From contig NZ_LBMN02000036.1 in NCBI RefSeq assembly GCF_001042485.2, positions 310,001 through 374,000 on the forward strand: a DNA stretch of 64,000 bases. Reading direction: 5' to 3'. The notes below the pieces were generated by a model, which was given only the letters and a program-made list of their open reading frames with translations, made no database searches and was not told the origin of the DNA. The stretch comes from Bacillus paralicheniformis (GTDB taxonomy: Bacteria; Bacillota; Bacilli; Bacillales; Bacillaceae). Below, in pieces: positions 20,444-31,300 of this stretch; position 1 is the first letter of the stretch, and each line of letters begins with the position of its first letter. A program made the position numbers and the translations under genes.

Positions 20444-23400
20444 CTAGCTGTCGATAGATTCATATTCATTTAATAATTCTTCAAGATCTTCCAACGAGAG
20501 TTTGTCATAACCGTAGTCAGAGGACGTTTTTTCGGTTTCATTTTTGCCAGTACAATGGCTGATGACCATTTGCAAACTTTCTTTGAATGCTTGATTCAAT
20601 TCGCTGATCGTATCTGGAGAATACTCGTATTCGTTAAATGTCGTACTGATCATCAATTGCCTGCCGACAACAACTGAATCGATTTCAACAGAAGCATCTC
20701 TTGCACTTTTTTCTCCGATGCTTTGACCTGTTGAAAGCTTTGACGATGAAAATTGTTCAGTCGTCAGATCATGATCGAGCTCACCAAGATAATTGAATAA
20801 GATCGGAGGCTTTTCATCCTTTATAAGCCCTTCGTCTTTTCTCAAATACTTGAGGATGCCGTATCCGATTCCATTATTCGGTATTTTCCGCAAAGTTTCT
20901 TTCACGATCTTAATCATCACAGACAAGTCTGTTTCATCTTCTAAGTCGATGAATACCGGATACATTGCGGTGAACCAGCCGACCGTTCTCGTAATATCCA
21001 CATCTTGCAAAATATCATCTCTTCCATGGCCTTCCATAAGAATTTTCAGCCTGTTTTCCCCCGTCAGCTGCCTTGAGGCGATCAACAAAGCCGTTAAAAG
21101 GAGATCATTAATCTGCGTATTGTATGCTTTATGCGCATCTTTCAGGAGCTGTTCCGTCTCCATTTGGCTGAGGGATATTCTGAGTGTTCTGCTATTTTCA
21201 TAGTTATCATGTGCCGCTTGGCGATGTTTAGGGAGGAATGCCATCTTTCCTTTGGATATCTCCCGCCAATATTCTTGTTCTTTCAGGAGCTTTTTGCTGC
21301 TTGCGTACTCAGCCAGTTTTTCGGAAAACGTTTTGTACGAATCCGTTTTATAACCGAGCTCTATCGGTTTGCCTTGCAGGGCTTGACCGTATGCCGCTTC
21401 AAAATCCTCGAACAATATTCTCCAGGACACGCCGTCTACCAAAAGGTGATGGATCGCAATCAGCAGATGGTCTCCCTCCGTTGTTTTAAACACGCAGAGC
21501 TTGATCATTTTGCCCTCGCTGATGGATATGTCTTTTTGAATATTCGTCGCTATCTGATAAACAGTTTCCTCGAGATTTTTTTCCGTTTTCAAAACATAGA
21601 CATTCAGATCGAAGACGCTGTCTTCCAAGCCGCGGTTATGCTGAATGATTTCACCGTTCTTCTCCCGATAGACCATCCGTAATGCATCATGGTGTTCTGT
21701 GAGTTTACGGATAACCTTTTCGACGATCCTTTCAGCAAACCCGTTTTCCCTGTAGAGCATAAACGCTTGATTATAATGGTTTTGCTCCCTTTGATTCGCT
21801 TCAAAAAACGACCTTTGCACAGGAGTCAGCGGCACTTGCCCTTGCACGATTTCGCTGGTGCGAGCTTTCGTTTCTTTTTTGACATATTTACTGAGGTGTC
21901 TGATGGACGGATTGGTAAACAGATCTTTAACCTGAAGCTTGAGATCGGCTCTTGATAATTTTGAAACGATTTGCAGAGCCTTAATTGAATCTCCCCCGAT
22001 TTCAAAAAAATTATCGTTGATTCCGATTTTGTCCCTGTCCAGCACCTCCTGCCAAACAGCGGCCAGCTTTTCTTCCGTTTCATTGCGCGGCGCTTTATAT
22101 CCGCTTGCCGCTATGGCGTCTCCGGCAGGTTCAGGAAGCGCTTTTCGATCGATCTTTCCGTTTGGCGTGAGGGGCATCTTGTTGATTTGAATAAAATAGG
22201 AAGGGAGCATATAATCCGGTAAATGATCGGACAAATATTCCCTCAGTTCATTTGCGTTTGTTTTCGCTCGAGCGACAATATAGGCGCACAGGTACTTATG
22301 TCCTTTCTTGTCTTCCCGGTCTATAACGACAGCTTCGCTGATGTTTTGATTTTCCAAAAGCTTCGTTTCAATTTCGCCTGTTTCTATTCTGAAACCGCGA
22401 ATCTTGACTTGGTGATCGATTCTCCCGAGGAATTCGACATTTCCATCAGGCAGCCACCTTGCCAAGTCTCCCGTTTTATACATCTTCCCCCCGGCGGCAA
22501 AACGATTTGGAACAAACCTTTCCTTCGTGAGTTCCGGTTTGTTTAAGTATCCCCTCGCGACCCCTTCACCGCCGATGTACAACTCACCATAAACGCCGAC
22601 CGGCTGCGGGTTTAATGAGGAATCCAATATATAAAATGCTGTATTGTCCAGCGGCTTTCCTATCGGCGTATTCGCAATCTCTGGAATCCGATCCAAAGCT
22701 TCTTCATAATAGCCGGAATCGACAGAAGCTTCTGTGACGCCATAGCTGTTGATGATTCTCATCCTTTGTCCGAACCGTTCAACGAGCCACTTATAATCTT
22801 TGATCGTGCAAGTGTCAGAACCCATGATCAACAGCTTCATGCTTGAAAGGTCAAGCTTGTGATGATCGATATATTTCATCAAAGGAATGATCAGGCTTGG
22901 CGTCGATTCCAACATATGAATGCCGTATTTGTTGATCATGTCATACAGCAGATTCATTTCCAGTTTGACATCATCCGGGACCATATACATTGTTCCGCCG
23001 TTGAGAAGACTGCGGCATAAATCTCCTGCGAATACATCAAACGACATGCTGGCAAGCTGGAGCAGGTTAACTGAAAATGATGCCAATTCATAGTGCTTTC
23101 TCCAAGTATAGTGGGCATGAATGATATTGCGGTGCTCGACCATCACGCCTTTCGGGTTTCCCGTCGTACCCGAGGTATAGATGACGTATGCCAAATCACC
23201 GGGGGAATTAAGATGCTCCAAATTGCTTCCATCCGTGTCGTAAGCATCGGCCTGATCGATTTGGATGATTTCTCCGGCAAAGCTGATGCTGCCAATAAGC
23301 TGATGCTGGGTCAGCAATAGATCAGCTCCGCTATCCGTGATAAGATATTGGATGCGCTCTTTCGGAAGCCCCGGATCGATCGGCATGTACGCCCCGCCGG

Positions 23401-26400
23401 CCTTTAGAACCGCCAATATGCCTGTCACCATTTCCAACGAACGCTCCGCCATGATTCCGACTACTGACTCCCGCTGAACCCCTTTTTTCCGCAATGTTCT
23501 GGCCAATTGATTCGCTTTTTCATTTAATTCGCGGTATGTCAACATATGATCTTTGAAGACCGCCGCCGGATGATTCGGTGATTTTTCGGCCTGCTCTTCA
23601 AACAGCTCAGAAAAAATTCCCGACGGGTGTTCGGCGTTCGTATCATTAAATTGATACAGCACTGTGTTCCTTTGTTCCTCTGAAAGCATGCTGATTTCGT
23701 TTAACGGCTTCTGCGGATGATCGGAAATATCTCTTAGGATATTCACGAAATGCTGCGCCAGCGTTTCGGCGGTTTCTTTTTTATACAGCCTTGTGCAAAA
23801 TTCCAGGTGAAACGTAATGACGCCTGCGGACTCTGCTGCTGCCAGCGACAAATCGAATTTTGAAATCTGAAACTCCAAATCAACGGGTTCAACATGCAAT
23901 CCCTCTATATCAGGCTCTGCATCATCCAGCGCCTGCATATCAAACATTGTGTCAAATAAGGCATTTCTGCTGATGTCCCGTTCCAAATCTAATTTGTCTA
24001 CGAGTTCATCGAAAGGATAATCTTGATTTTCATAGGCGTTAAACGTATTTTCTTTTACATCTTGCAAATACTCAATGAATGTCCTGCCGCCTTTCGGATG
24101 GTTTCTCATCGCAAGGGTGCCTACGAACATCCCGACCGTCTGTTCCAACTCCTCCCGGGTTCGCCCCGCAATCGGCGAACCGACAATGATATCTTCCTGT
24201 CCGGTGTATTTCGAAAGCAGTATTGTATACCCGGCCAACAGCAGCATATACATCGTGACTCCGTTTTCTTTCGCTGTTTTTTTCAGCTTATCCGTCAGCT
24301 CTCTTTCGATTGCAAATGCGATTCGATCTCCTTCATAGCTTTGCATTTGCGGCCTTGGAAAGTCTGTCGGCATGTTCAGAACAGGGATGGCGTCTTGAAA
24401 AACGGATAGCCAGTATTCTTCCTGTTTTTTCAACCGGTCTTTTTGACAGGACTCTCGCTGCCACTCGGAATAATCTTTATATTGGATCTTTAACGGTGCA
24501 AGTTCCTTTTCTTCATATAAAGCCGCCCATTCTTTCATCAAGATCCCGATTGATACGCCATCGGAAATGATATGGTGCATATCAAGCAGGAGAATGTGTT
24601 CGGCTGCGTTCACCCTCACCAGCTCCGCTCTCAGAAGAGGGGCTTTTTCCAGGTCAAACGGTCTGATAAATTGATTCATCCGTTCCCGAAGGCTGCAATT
24701 GTCAAGCTCCCGGTATTTCATTTCAAATGTGACCTCTTCGTTTATATTCTGAACGGGTTCGCCATTGATGGTCACAAAGGATGTTCTTAAGCTCTCATGT
24801 CTTTTGATTAGCGTTTTGAAGGCCTTCTCGGCCTTTTTCGTTTGGAGCCCACCTCTTATTTTCATCGCAAAAGGCATATTGTAGGCGGTTTGGCCTTCTT
24901 CGATTTGATTGAGGATGTACAGCCTTTTTTGAGCGGAAGAAAGCGGGTAGTATTCTTTCTTTTTCGCTTTTAGAATGTCGGATTGAACTTGTTTTTGTTT
25001 TTGTACGATATAAGCTGCGATGTCTTTAATCGTCGGATGGCTGAAGATTTCCTTTAGCGTCACTTCGACTTTTAATGCCGCTTGAATTTTCGCGGCCATT
25101 GAAAAAGCTTTTAACGAGTGTCCGCCGATGTCAAAGAAATGGTCGTTAATCCCGATCTGTTCCGCTGGCAAGATATCCTGCCAGATCGATAAAAGTAAGG
25201 CTTCCGTTTGATTGCGCGGGGCTTCGTAGCGGGCTTGGGCAAATGCCCCTCGATCCGGCTCCGGCAATGCCTTAAGATCAGCCTTTCCATTGATCGTGCG
25301 GGGAATTTGATCAAGCTTGATAAAGCAGGACGGAATCATATACTCCGGAAGGTCCTTCGCCAAACGTTCTTGAACCTGCTCAATATCTGCGTTTTTGTTA
25401 TTGAATGCGATGTAGGCGCATAGATATTTGCTGTTTTCCTGATCTTCCTTCGCCACCACGATGGCTTCATTAATATCGTCGTTCATCAGCAACCGGTGTT
25501 CGATTTCTTCCAGTTCGATCCGATAGCCGCGGATTTTGACTTGGCTGTCGATTCTGCCTAAAAACTCGATGTTTCCGTCAGACAGCCATCTGGCTAAATC
25601 GCCTGTACGATATACTCTCTCGCCTGATTCGTCCAGCACAAAGGCCGCTTTTGTCAATGTTTCATGATTCAAGTATCCCCTTGCGACCCCTTCGCCGCCG
25701 ATCAATAGTTCGCCCGGTACTCCAACCGGTTGCGGCCGGCCGTATTGATCTGCAATGTATACTTTATAATTGCTTAAAGGCTTGCCGATAGGAATGCTCG
25801 TTTTTTTGCGGTCTGCGCTGCTTAGTTGATAATAGGTTGCACAAACTGTCGCTTCCGTGGGACCGTAAGAATTGTAAACGTCGGCGCCTTTGATGATATT
25901 TTCGACGTACTCAAATTTTAATACGTCGCCTCCACTGATAAATTTCATCTGCGGATGAAAGGTTAAGTGCTGATTTTTATCGATTTCATTCAATAGAAGC
26001 GGGGAGCAGCTGACAAGTGTGACACGATGCTTCCCGATCGTTTTCACCAGTTCATCAATGTTCAGATCGCTTACTTTTCTGCTGATCACCAAGCGCCCTG
26101 AGCAAGCTAAAATAGGGTAGACTTCTTCAGAAAATGCATCAAATGAAAAGGATACGACTTGCAAAACTGTATCATCTTCGCTCAAAGGGATCCTTTTCGT
26201 AAAAGCATCAACATAATGAACGACATTGCGGTGAGTCGTCATGACACCTTTCGGCCTGCCTGAAGAACCCGAAGTATAAATTACATATGCCAAATCAGAA
26301 GCCTTATTGACATTTGGGAGATTTTCTTTGCTGAAAGATCGGGTGTCTTCGGCGGTTATCAGTTGACGCCCGTCTATTTTTGATTTAAAGGGCTCCTGGG

Positions 26401-28267
26401 TAACGACCATATCAGCTCCGCTGTCTTCCAGCATATATTTGACTCTGTCCTCCGGATAATCCGGATCAATTGGCAGATAGGCTCCGCCGGCTTTTAAAAT
26501 TCCGATAATCCCGATGATCATCTCGAGTGAACGGTCTGTCATGATCGCGACAATTGTATCCGGCTTTACGCCCTTCTCTCTTAAAAGCCAGGCCAATTGG
26601 TTGGCTTTTTCGTTCAGCTCTCTATATGTCAATTGCTGATCTTCGAATATAACAGCGGGGTGATCGGGTGTTTTTTCAGCCCGCTCTTCAAACAGCCGGC
26701 TGAGTGTCTTGTTTTTCGGACCATCTGTCTTCTCATGATTGAATGTATGTAAGATGATGTCTTTCTCCTCTTCCGACATCATCCTAATCTCGCTTAACGC
26801 CAGTTCAGGGTGATGAGCAGCGTCTTTTAAAACATTCAAAAAATGTCCGGCCATTCTTTCAATCGTTTCTTTTTTATACAGATCCGTGCAATATTGAAAA
26901 TCAAATTTCAGGTTGTCTCCATGCAAAAATGCCGTCAGGCTTACATCGAATTTCGCGACATGAAATGGAATATCATACGTGTCAAAATGCCCCCCGCCGG
27001 CTTCAGATGCGAAATCATCCGCATGCTGCAGATCAAACATCGTATCAAACAGCGGATTTCTGCTCATGTCCTGTGTCAAGCCCAGATGTTCGATCAATGC
27101 ATCAAATTGATAATCTTGATTTTCATAGGCGTTCAGCGTATTGTTTTTGACCGTTTGGACATATTCGCTAAATGTCATGTTCCCCGTTGGCCGGTTTCTC
27201 AGCGCAAGGGTGCCGACAAACATTCCGATTGTCCCGTTTAAATCGGCATGCGGTCTTCCGGCAATCGGCGAGCCGACAATGATATCCTCTTGTCCGGTGT
27301 ATTTTGACAGCAGAATGGTGTAGCCTGCCAAAAGAAGCATGTACATCGTAACGCCGTTTTTTGCGGCTATCGTCTTCAGTTTTTTTGTGGTGTCCTGATC
27401 CAATTCCACAACCGTTCTGTTCCCTTGAAAGCTTCGGATTTTCGGTCTCGGAAAATCAAGCGGCATATTCAATACCGGAATGTCTCCCCGGAAGGTGTTA
27501 AGCCAATACGCTTCCTGCTTCTTCAACCGGCTCTGCTGCTCGATGTCTCTCTGCCACTCTGAATAATCTTTATACTGAACCATTACCGGAGGTAATTCTT
27601 TGCCTTCACAGCAGTCTGCGAATTCCTTCATTAATATTCCGATAGAGATGCCGTCTGAAATGATATGATGCATATCAACGATCATCATATGCTCAGCTTC
27701 ATCCACTTTTACGAGTTCCGCTCTTAAAAGCGGGGCTTTTTCTAATTGAAAAGGTTTGATGAAACGGCTGATTTTCTCCTGAATGCTTTGATCCCCCAAC
27801 TCGCTGTATTCAAGTCGGAACTCGGCATCCTGTTCGATTTTCTGCACCGGTTCGCCATCGAGCATGACAAAAGAAGTTCTTAACGATTCATGCCTTTTGA
27901 TGAGCGCTTTCCATGCCTGTTCAATTCGGCTGATTTGAACTTCACCGTTTATTTTTACAGCCAGCGGCATGTTATAGGCCGTTTTGCTGTCATCAAGCTG
28001 ATTTAAAATGAACATCCTTTTTTGTTCTCTTGACAAAGGATAGGTTCCGCTTTTAGACGGCGCCGCTTTCGGAAAGCTTCGCTCAATGTCCGTTTCGCAC
28101 GCTTCCAGCGCGGCGATGATGTCTTCTTTATACCGCTTGATTTGCTGTTTTAAGTCAGCCGTCAATAATTCTTGAGGACCGATGATTTTGATTTTGCCCT
28201 TGTTATGGTATAAGGTGATATTTTTCTTTTTCAAATCATTTATGAAGTCCATTATGCTCATACTCAT
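20444..28267 (-). CDS. bacB: BacB, bacitracin synthetase 2 (Lys6, D-Orn7)
   Basis: This synthetase of 2,607 residues has two modules. Approximate layout: N-terminal TubC-like docking domain 1-55 (FINDLKKKNITLYHNKGKIK), C 70-510, A 530-1000, T 1010-1090, C 1105-1540, A 1560-2040, T 2050-2120, E 2135-2580. Pocket residues read as DAESIGSVCK (Lys) and DVGEIGSVDK (Orn), which agree with the published codes for this protein. Condensation domains carry HHIISDG; the epimerization domain carries HHLLVDG and should give D-Orn7. Carrier sites are GGHSL and GGDSI. Lys6 is the residue whose side chain takes part in ring closure in bacitracin. GGAGTG is only 2 nt from the first ATG but 8 nt from an ATG two codons later (28261), so the true start may be 28261. 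BacC follows 113 nt downstream in the same operon. Confidence 0.96.
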   Translation of the reverse strand: MSMSIMDFINDLKKKNITLYHNKGKIKIIGPQELLTADLKQQIKRYKEDIIAALEACETDIERSFPKAAPSKSGTYPLSREQKRMFILNQLDDSKTAYNMPLAVKINGEVQISRIEQAWKALIKRHESLRTSFVMLDGEPVQKIEQDAEFRLEYSELGDQSIQEKISRFIKPFQLEKAPLLRAELVKVDEAEHMMIVDMHHIISDGISIGILMKEFADCCEGKELPPVMVQYKDYSEWQRDIEQQSRLKKQEAYWLNTFRGDIPVLNMPLDFPRPKIRSFQGNRTVVELDQDTTKKLKTIAAKNGVTMYMLLLAGYTILLSKYTGQEDIIVGSPIAGRPHADLNGTIGMFVGTLALRNRPTGNMTFSEYVQTVKNNTLNAYENQDYQFDALIEHLGLTQDMSRNPLFDTMFDLQHADDFASEAGGGHFDTYDIPFHVAKFDVSLTAFLHGDNLKFDFQYCTDLYKKETIERMAGHFLNVLKDAAHHPELALSEIRMMSEEEKDIILHTFNHEKTDGPKNKTLSRLFEERAEKTPDHPAVIFEDQQLTYRELNEKANQLAWLLREKGVKPDTIVAIMTDRSLEMIIGIIGILKAGGAYLPIDPDYPEDRVKYMLEDSGADMVVTQEPFKSKIDGRQLITAEDTRSFSKENLPNVNKASDLAYVIYTSGSSGRPKGVMTTHRNVVHYVDAFTKRIPLSEDDTVLQVVSFSFDAFSEEVYPILACSGRLVISRKVSDLNIDELVKTIGKHRVTLVSCSPLLLNEIDKNQHLTFHPQMKFISGGDVLKFEYVENIIKGADVYNSYGPTEATVCATYYQLSSADRKKTSIPIGKPLSNYKVYIADQYGRPQPVGVPGELLIGGEGVARGYLNHETLTKAAFVLDESGERVYRTGDLARWLSDGNIEFLGRIDSQVKIRGYRIELEEIEHRLLMNDDINEAIVVAKEDQENSKYLCAYIAFNNKNADIEQVQERLAKDLPEYMIPSCFIKLDQIPRTINGKADLKALPEPDRGAFAQARYEAPRNQTEALLLSIWQDILPAEQIGINDHFFDIGGHSLKAFSMAAKIQAALKVEVTLKEIFSHPTIKDIAAYIVQKQKQVQSDILKAKKKEYYPLSSAQKRLYILNQIEEGQTAYNMPFAMKIRGGLQTKKAEKAFKTLIKRHESLRTSFVTINGEPVQNINEEVTFEMKYRELDNCSLRERMNQFIRPFDLEKAPLLRAELVRVNAAEHILLLDMHHIISDGVSIGILMKEWAALYEEKELAPLKIQYKDYSEWQRESCQKDRLKKQEEYWLSVFQDAIPVLNMPTDFPRPQMQSYEGDRIAFAIERELTDKLKKTAKENGVTMYMLLLAGYTILLSKYTGQEDIIVGSPIAGRTREELEQTVGMFVGTLAMRNHPKGGRTFIEYLQDVKENTFNAYENQDYPFDELVDKLDLERDISRNALFDTMFDMQALDDAEPDIEGLHVEPVDLEFQISKFDLSLAAAESAGVITFHLEFCTRLYKKETAETLAQHFVNILRDISDHPQKPLNEISMLSEEQRNTVLYQFNDTNAEHPSGIFSELFEEQAEKSPNHPAAVFKDHMLTYRELNEKANQLARTLRKKGVQRESVVGIMAERSLEMVTGILAVLKAGGAYMPIDPGLPKERIQYLITDSGADLLLTQHQLIGSISFAGEIIQIDQADAYDTDGSNLEHLNSPGDLAYVIYTSGTTGNPKGVMVEHRNIIHAHYTWRKHYELASFSVNLLQLASMSFDVFAGDLCRSLLNGGTMYMVPDDVKLEMNLLYDMINKYGIHMLESTPSLIIPLMKYIDHHKLDLSSMKLLIMGSDTCTIKDYKWLVERFGQRMRIINSYGVTEASVDSGYYEEALDRIPEIANTPIGKPLDNTAFYILDSSLNPQPVGVYGELYIGGEGVARGYLNKPELTKERFVPNRFAAGGKMYKTGDLARWLPDGNVEFLGRIDHQVKIRGFRIETGEIETKLLENQNISEAVVIDREDKKGHKYLCAYIVARAKTNANELREYLSDHLPDYMLPSYFIQINKMPLTPNGKIDRKALPEPAGDAIAASGYKAPRNETEEKLAAVWQEVLDRDKIGINDNFFEIGGDSIKALQIVSKLSRADLKLQVKDLFTNPSIRHLSKYVKKETKARTSEIVQGQVPLTPVQRSFFEANQREQNHYNQAFMLYRENGFAERIVEKVIRKLTEHHDALRMVYREKNGEIIQHNRGLEDSVFDLNVYVLKTEKNLEETVYQIATNIQKDISISEGKMIKLCVFKTTEGDHLLIAIHHLLVDGVSWRILFEDFEAAYGQALQGKPIELGYKTDSYKTFSEKLAEYASSKKLLKEQEYWREISKGKMAFLPKHRQAAHDNYENSRTLRISLSQMETEQLLKDAHKAYNTQINDLLLTALLIASRQLTGENRLKILMEGHGRDDILQDVDITRTVGWFTAMYPVFIDLEDETDLSVMIKIVKETLRKIPNNGIGYGILKYLRKDEGLIKDEKPPILFNYLGELDHDLTTEQFSSSKLSTGQSIGEKSARDASVEIDSVVVGRQLMISTTFNEYEYSPDTISELNQAFKESLQMVISHCTGKNETEKTSSDYGYDKLSLEDLEELLNEYESIDS

Positions 28268-28330
28268 CTCACTCCATTCGTCAGACTTGCGGCCAATATC
28301 AGAATCGTTTTTTTGCGGAAAATGGGGCAG

Positions 28331-28367
28331 CTGTACAATCTATCATTTCAAATGATAGATTGTACAG
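28331..28367 (-). promoter_or_regulatory. Perfect 17-bp intercistronic hairpin between bacA and bacB
   Basis: Arms CTGTACAATCTATCATT and AATGATAGATTGTACAG are exact reverse complements around a 3-nt loop. The structure starts 10 nt after the bacA stop and about 63 nt before the bacB start. No T-tract follows on the minus strand, so it is not a standard terminator. An mRNA-stability or processing element, or a DNA operator, is possible. Confidence 0.75.
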
Positions 28368-28377
28368 TGCAATTCCA

Positions 28378-31300
28378 TCACACTTCCTCTTCCGCGTACT
28401 CCTCACTAACGGCCGATTCGGCTTCAGCGGTTAATACAAAACGCGCTAATGATTTTGCAGTCGGATGTTTAAAGAACGTGCTGATCCTCATATCAATGCC
28501 AAACGTTTTGTTAATGGAATGAACAGCTTGCATCGCTTTCAACGAATTCCCCCCCTTGTCGAAGAAATGGCAGGAAATACCCATCCGCTCTGTTCCGAGT
28601 ACGTCCTCCAAGATGGAAATGATGCGCTGTTCGACATAGTTTCTTGGCGCTTCGTACTCTGCTTCAGTTCCTGCGCTTCTGTCCGGCTCAGGCAGGGCTT
28701 TTCTGTCCACTTTCCCGTTTTTGGTGAGCGGCAGCTTGTCCATGTTCACGAAATAGGCGGGAATCATGTATTCCGGGAGCTTTTCACCTAAAAACCCTTT
28801 CAGCTCATCAAGGGAAATCTCACGCTTTGCCGTGATATAGGCGCAAATGTACGGGCGGTTCTCTCCGTCTTCTCTGACGGTAACGATCGTCTCGTTGATG
28901 TCTTCATGCATCTCCAACCGGCTTTCGATTTCGCCGAGTTCGATCCTGAAGCCGCGGATTTTCACCTGATGGTCGATTCGGCCGATGAATTCGATGTTGC
29001 CATCAGGCAGCCATTTCGCTAAATCGCCCGTCTTGTACAGCCTTTCTCCCGGCATAAACGGATGCGGGATGAATTTTTCCGCCGTCAGTTCCTCGCGCTT
29101 TAAATATCCTTTGCTTAAACCGTCGCCTGCGATGCACAGCTCTCCGGGAACCCCGATCGGCACGAGCTTGCCGGCTTCATCCATGATCAAGACTGACGTA
29201 TTCGCCAGCGGGCTGCCGATCGGGATTGTATCGGCTTTTTCATCTATTTCATTGATGAAATAATATGTCGCATATACCGTGCTTTCCGTCGGGCCGTAAA
29301 CATGAATCAATTTATCCCGGCCGGCATGATCCAGCACTTTTCTCACATGCGGTATCGACGCTCTTTCCCCGCCGAAAAGGATTTTCCGCAGCTTGGCAAG
29401 GCAGCCGATATTGATGTCGGCGAGCGTATTGAACAGCGCTGTCGTAATGAACATCACGCTGACTTGTTCTTTTTTTATCACTTCGGCCAGCTCATGTGTA
29501 TTCAAGACCGTCTCTTTTTCGATCAGGACGAGTGAGGCTCCGTTTAAGAGAGCGCCGAAGATGTCGAACACCGATCCGTCAAACGAATAATTGGACAGCT
29601 GGAGAATGGCGTCATCTTCTGTGATGTCGATATAATTGGTATTTTGAACGACTCTCGCCGCACTGTAATGCGGGATGACCACTCCTTTTGGTGTTCCGGT
29701 TGAGCCGGACGTGTAGACGATGTACGCTGTATCGCTTGAGCTATTTACACGCGGAAGATTCTCTTCGCCTAGTAAGTGCAACTCGTCCGAACGCAAATCA
29801 ACGGTTCTTATATCAAAAGGTTGAAGAAGCGAATCTGTTGTTACTAACAATGCCGCACCGCTATTTTTCAACATATAATCGATTCTGTCTCTAGGCGTTT
29901 CAGGGTCGATCGGCAAATACGCACCTCCCGCTTTTAAAATGCCAATGATGCCGATGATCATCTCAAAGGAGCGGTCCGCGATGATCGCGGCAATCGAGCC
30001 TCTCCCGATCCCTTTTTCCCTGAGGAGTCTCGCGGTTTGGTTTGCTTTCTTATTCAGCTCTCTGTAGGTCATGCGCTGAGAACCGAACACAAGAGCCGTC
30101 TGGTCAGGCGTCTTCATGGCCTGTTCCTCAAAAAGCTCATGAAGCGGCTTGTCTTTCGGGTAATTCGTTTTTGTGTCGTTGAATATGTGTAAAATTCTGT
30201 GTTTTTCTTCTTTTGACACAAGGTTGATGTCTCGTAATGTTTGTGTCTCATCTTCCGCCACTTGTTCTGCGACGGTGATGATATGCTTTTCTAGTGTTTC
30301 GATGATGGTGTTGTCATACACATTTTCGTTAAATGTCAATTTGAGCTTCAGCTGCTCATCTTCTAAAACGCCGGTCAGATTAAAATCATAGTTGGTTCGT
30401 TCTTTTCCATGAACACCTTCCAGTTCAAAACCGCTTTCCCCGGATTGGCTTCTGAACAGCTCTTCATCAAACGCATAATTTTGAAAGGCCATGACATGGG
30501 TGATCAGCTCTCTTTTCATTTCACTCAGTTCCTGAATTTCCGATAAATTCATATAGCTGTATCGATTGCTTTCGATAGACTCGGCTTGTGTTTTCTTTAA
30601 CACCTCTTTAAAGCTTCTTGCGCCTTCAAAGCTGATCCGGGTCGGTATTGTATGAATAAACAAGCCGACCATCTCTTCGATGCCGTCAACAGGAGCCTCC
30701 CGTCCCGAGACGACGGTTCCGAATACGACTTCATCGGTATTGTTGTATTTGGCGAGAATCATGCCCCAAATTCCTTGAAGAACCGTATTGATGGTGACAT
30801 GATGCGTCTTGGCGATCCGGGTGATTTTCGTTGTCAGTTCTTTTGAAAACGATATGACTTTTTCTTTGCCGCCATATTCTTCTGACGTTGCGCCGCGATT
30901 GAACGCCGGAAGTTCAGACCGCGACTCATACCCTTTTAGATAATCCTTCCAGTATGCCGCCGCTTCTTCTTTATCTTGTTCTTCCAGCCATTTGATATAG
31001 TCTCCATACGGCTTCGGCTCTTTTAATCGGCGGGATTCACCTTTCATTATTTTTCCATATAGACTGAACAGCTCGCTCAAAACAATACCCAGACACCAGC
31101 CGTCCAGGAGGATGTGGTGATGACTCCAAATCAGCCGATACGATTCGTCATTCATTCTGATCAAACAAACCCTCATGAGGGCTTCACTGCTCAGATCAAA
31201 GCCTTTTTCCTGATCTTCTTTTAAATATGTTTCTATGAACCTATGCTGGCGAGTCCGATTTTCGCCTGTCAGATCTATTGATGCGAAAGGCGTTTTCCGT

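Noticed and set aside
28331-28367. The bacA-bacB hairpin as a transcription terminator
   Set aside because: No T-tract follows on the coding strand and bacB and bacC must be expressed downstream.
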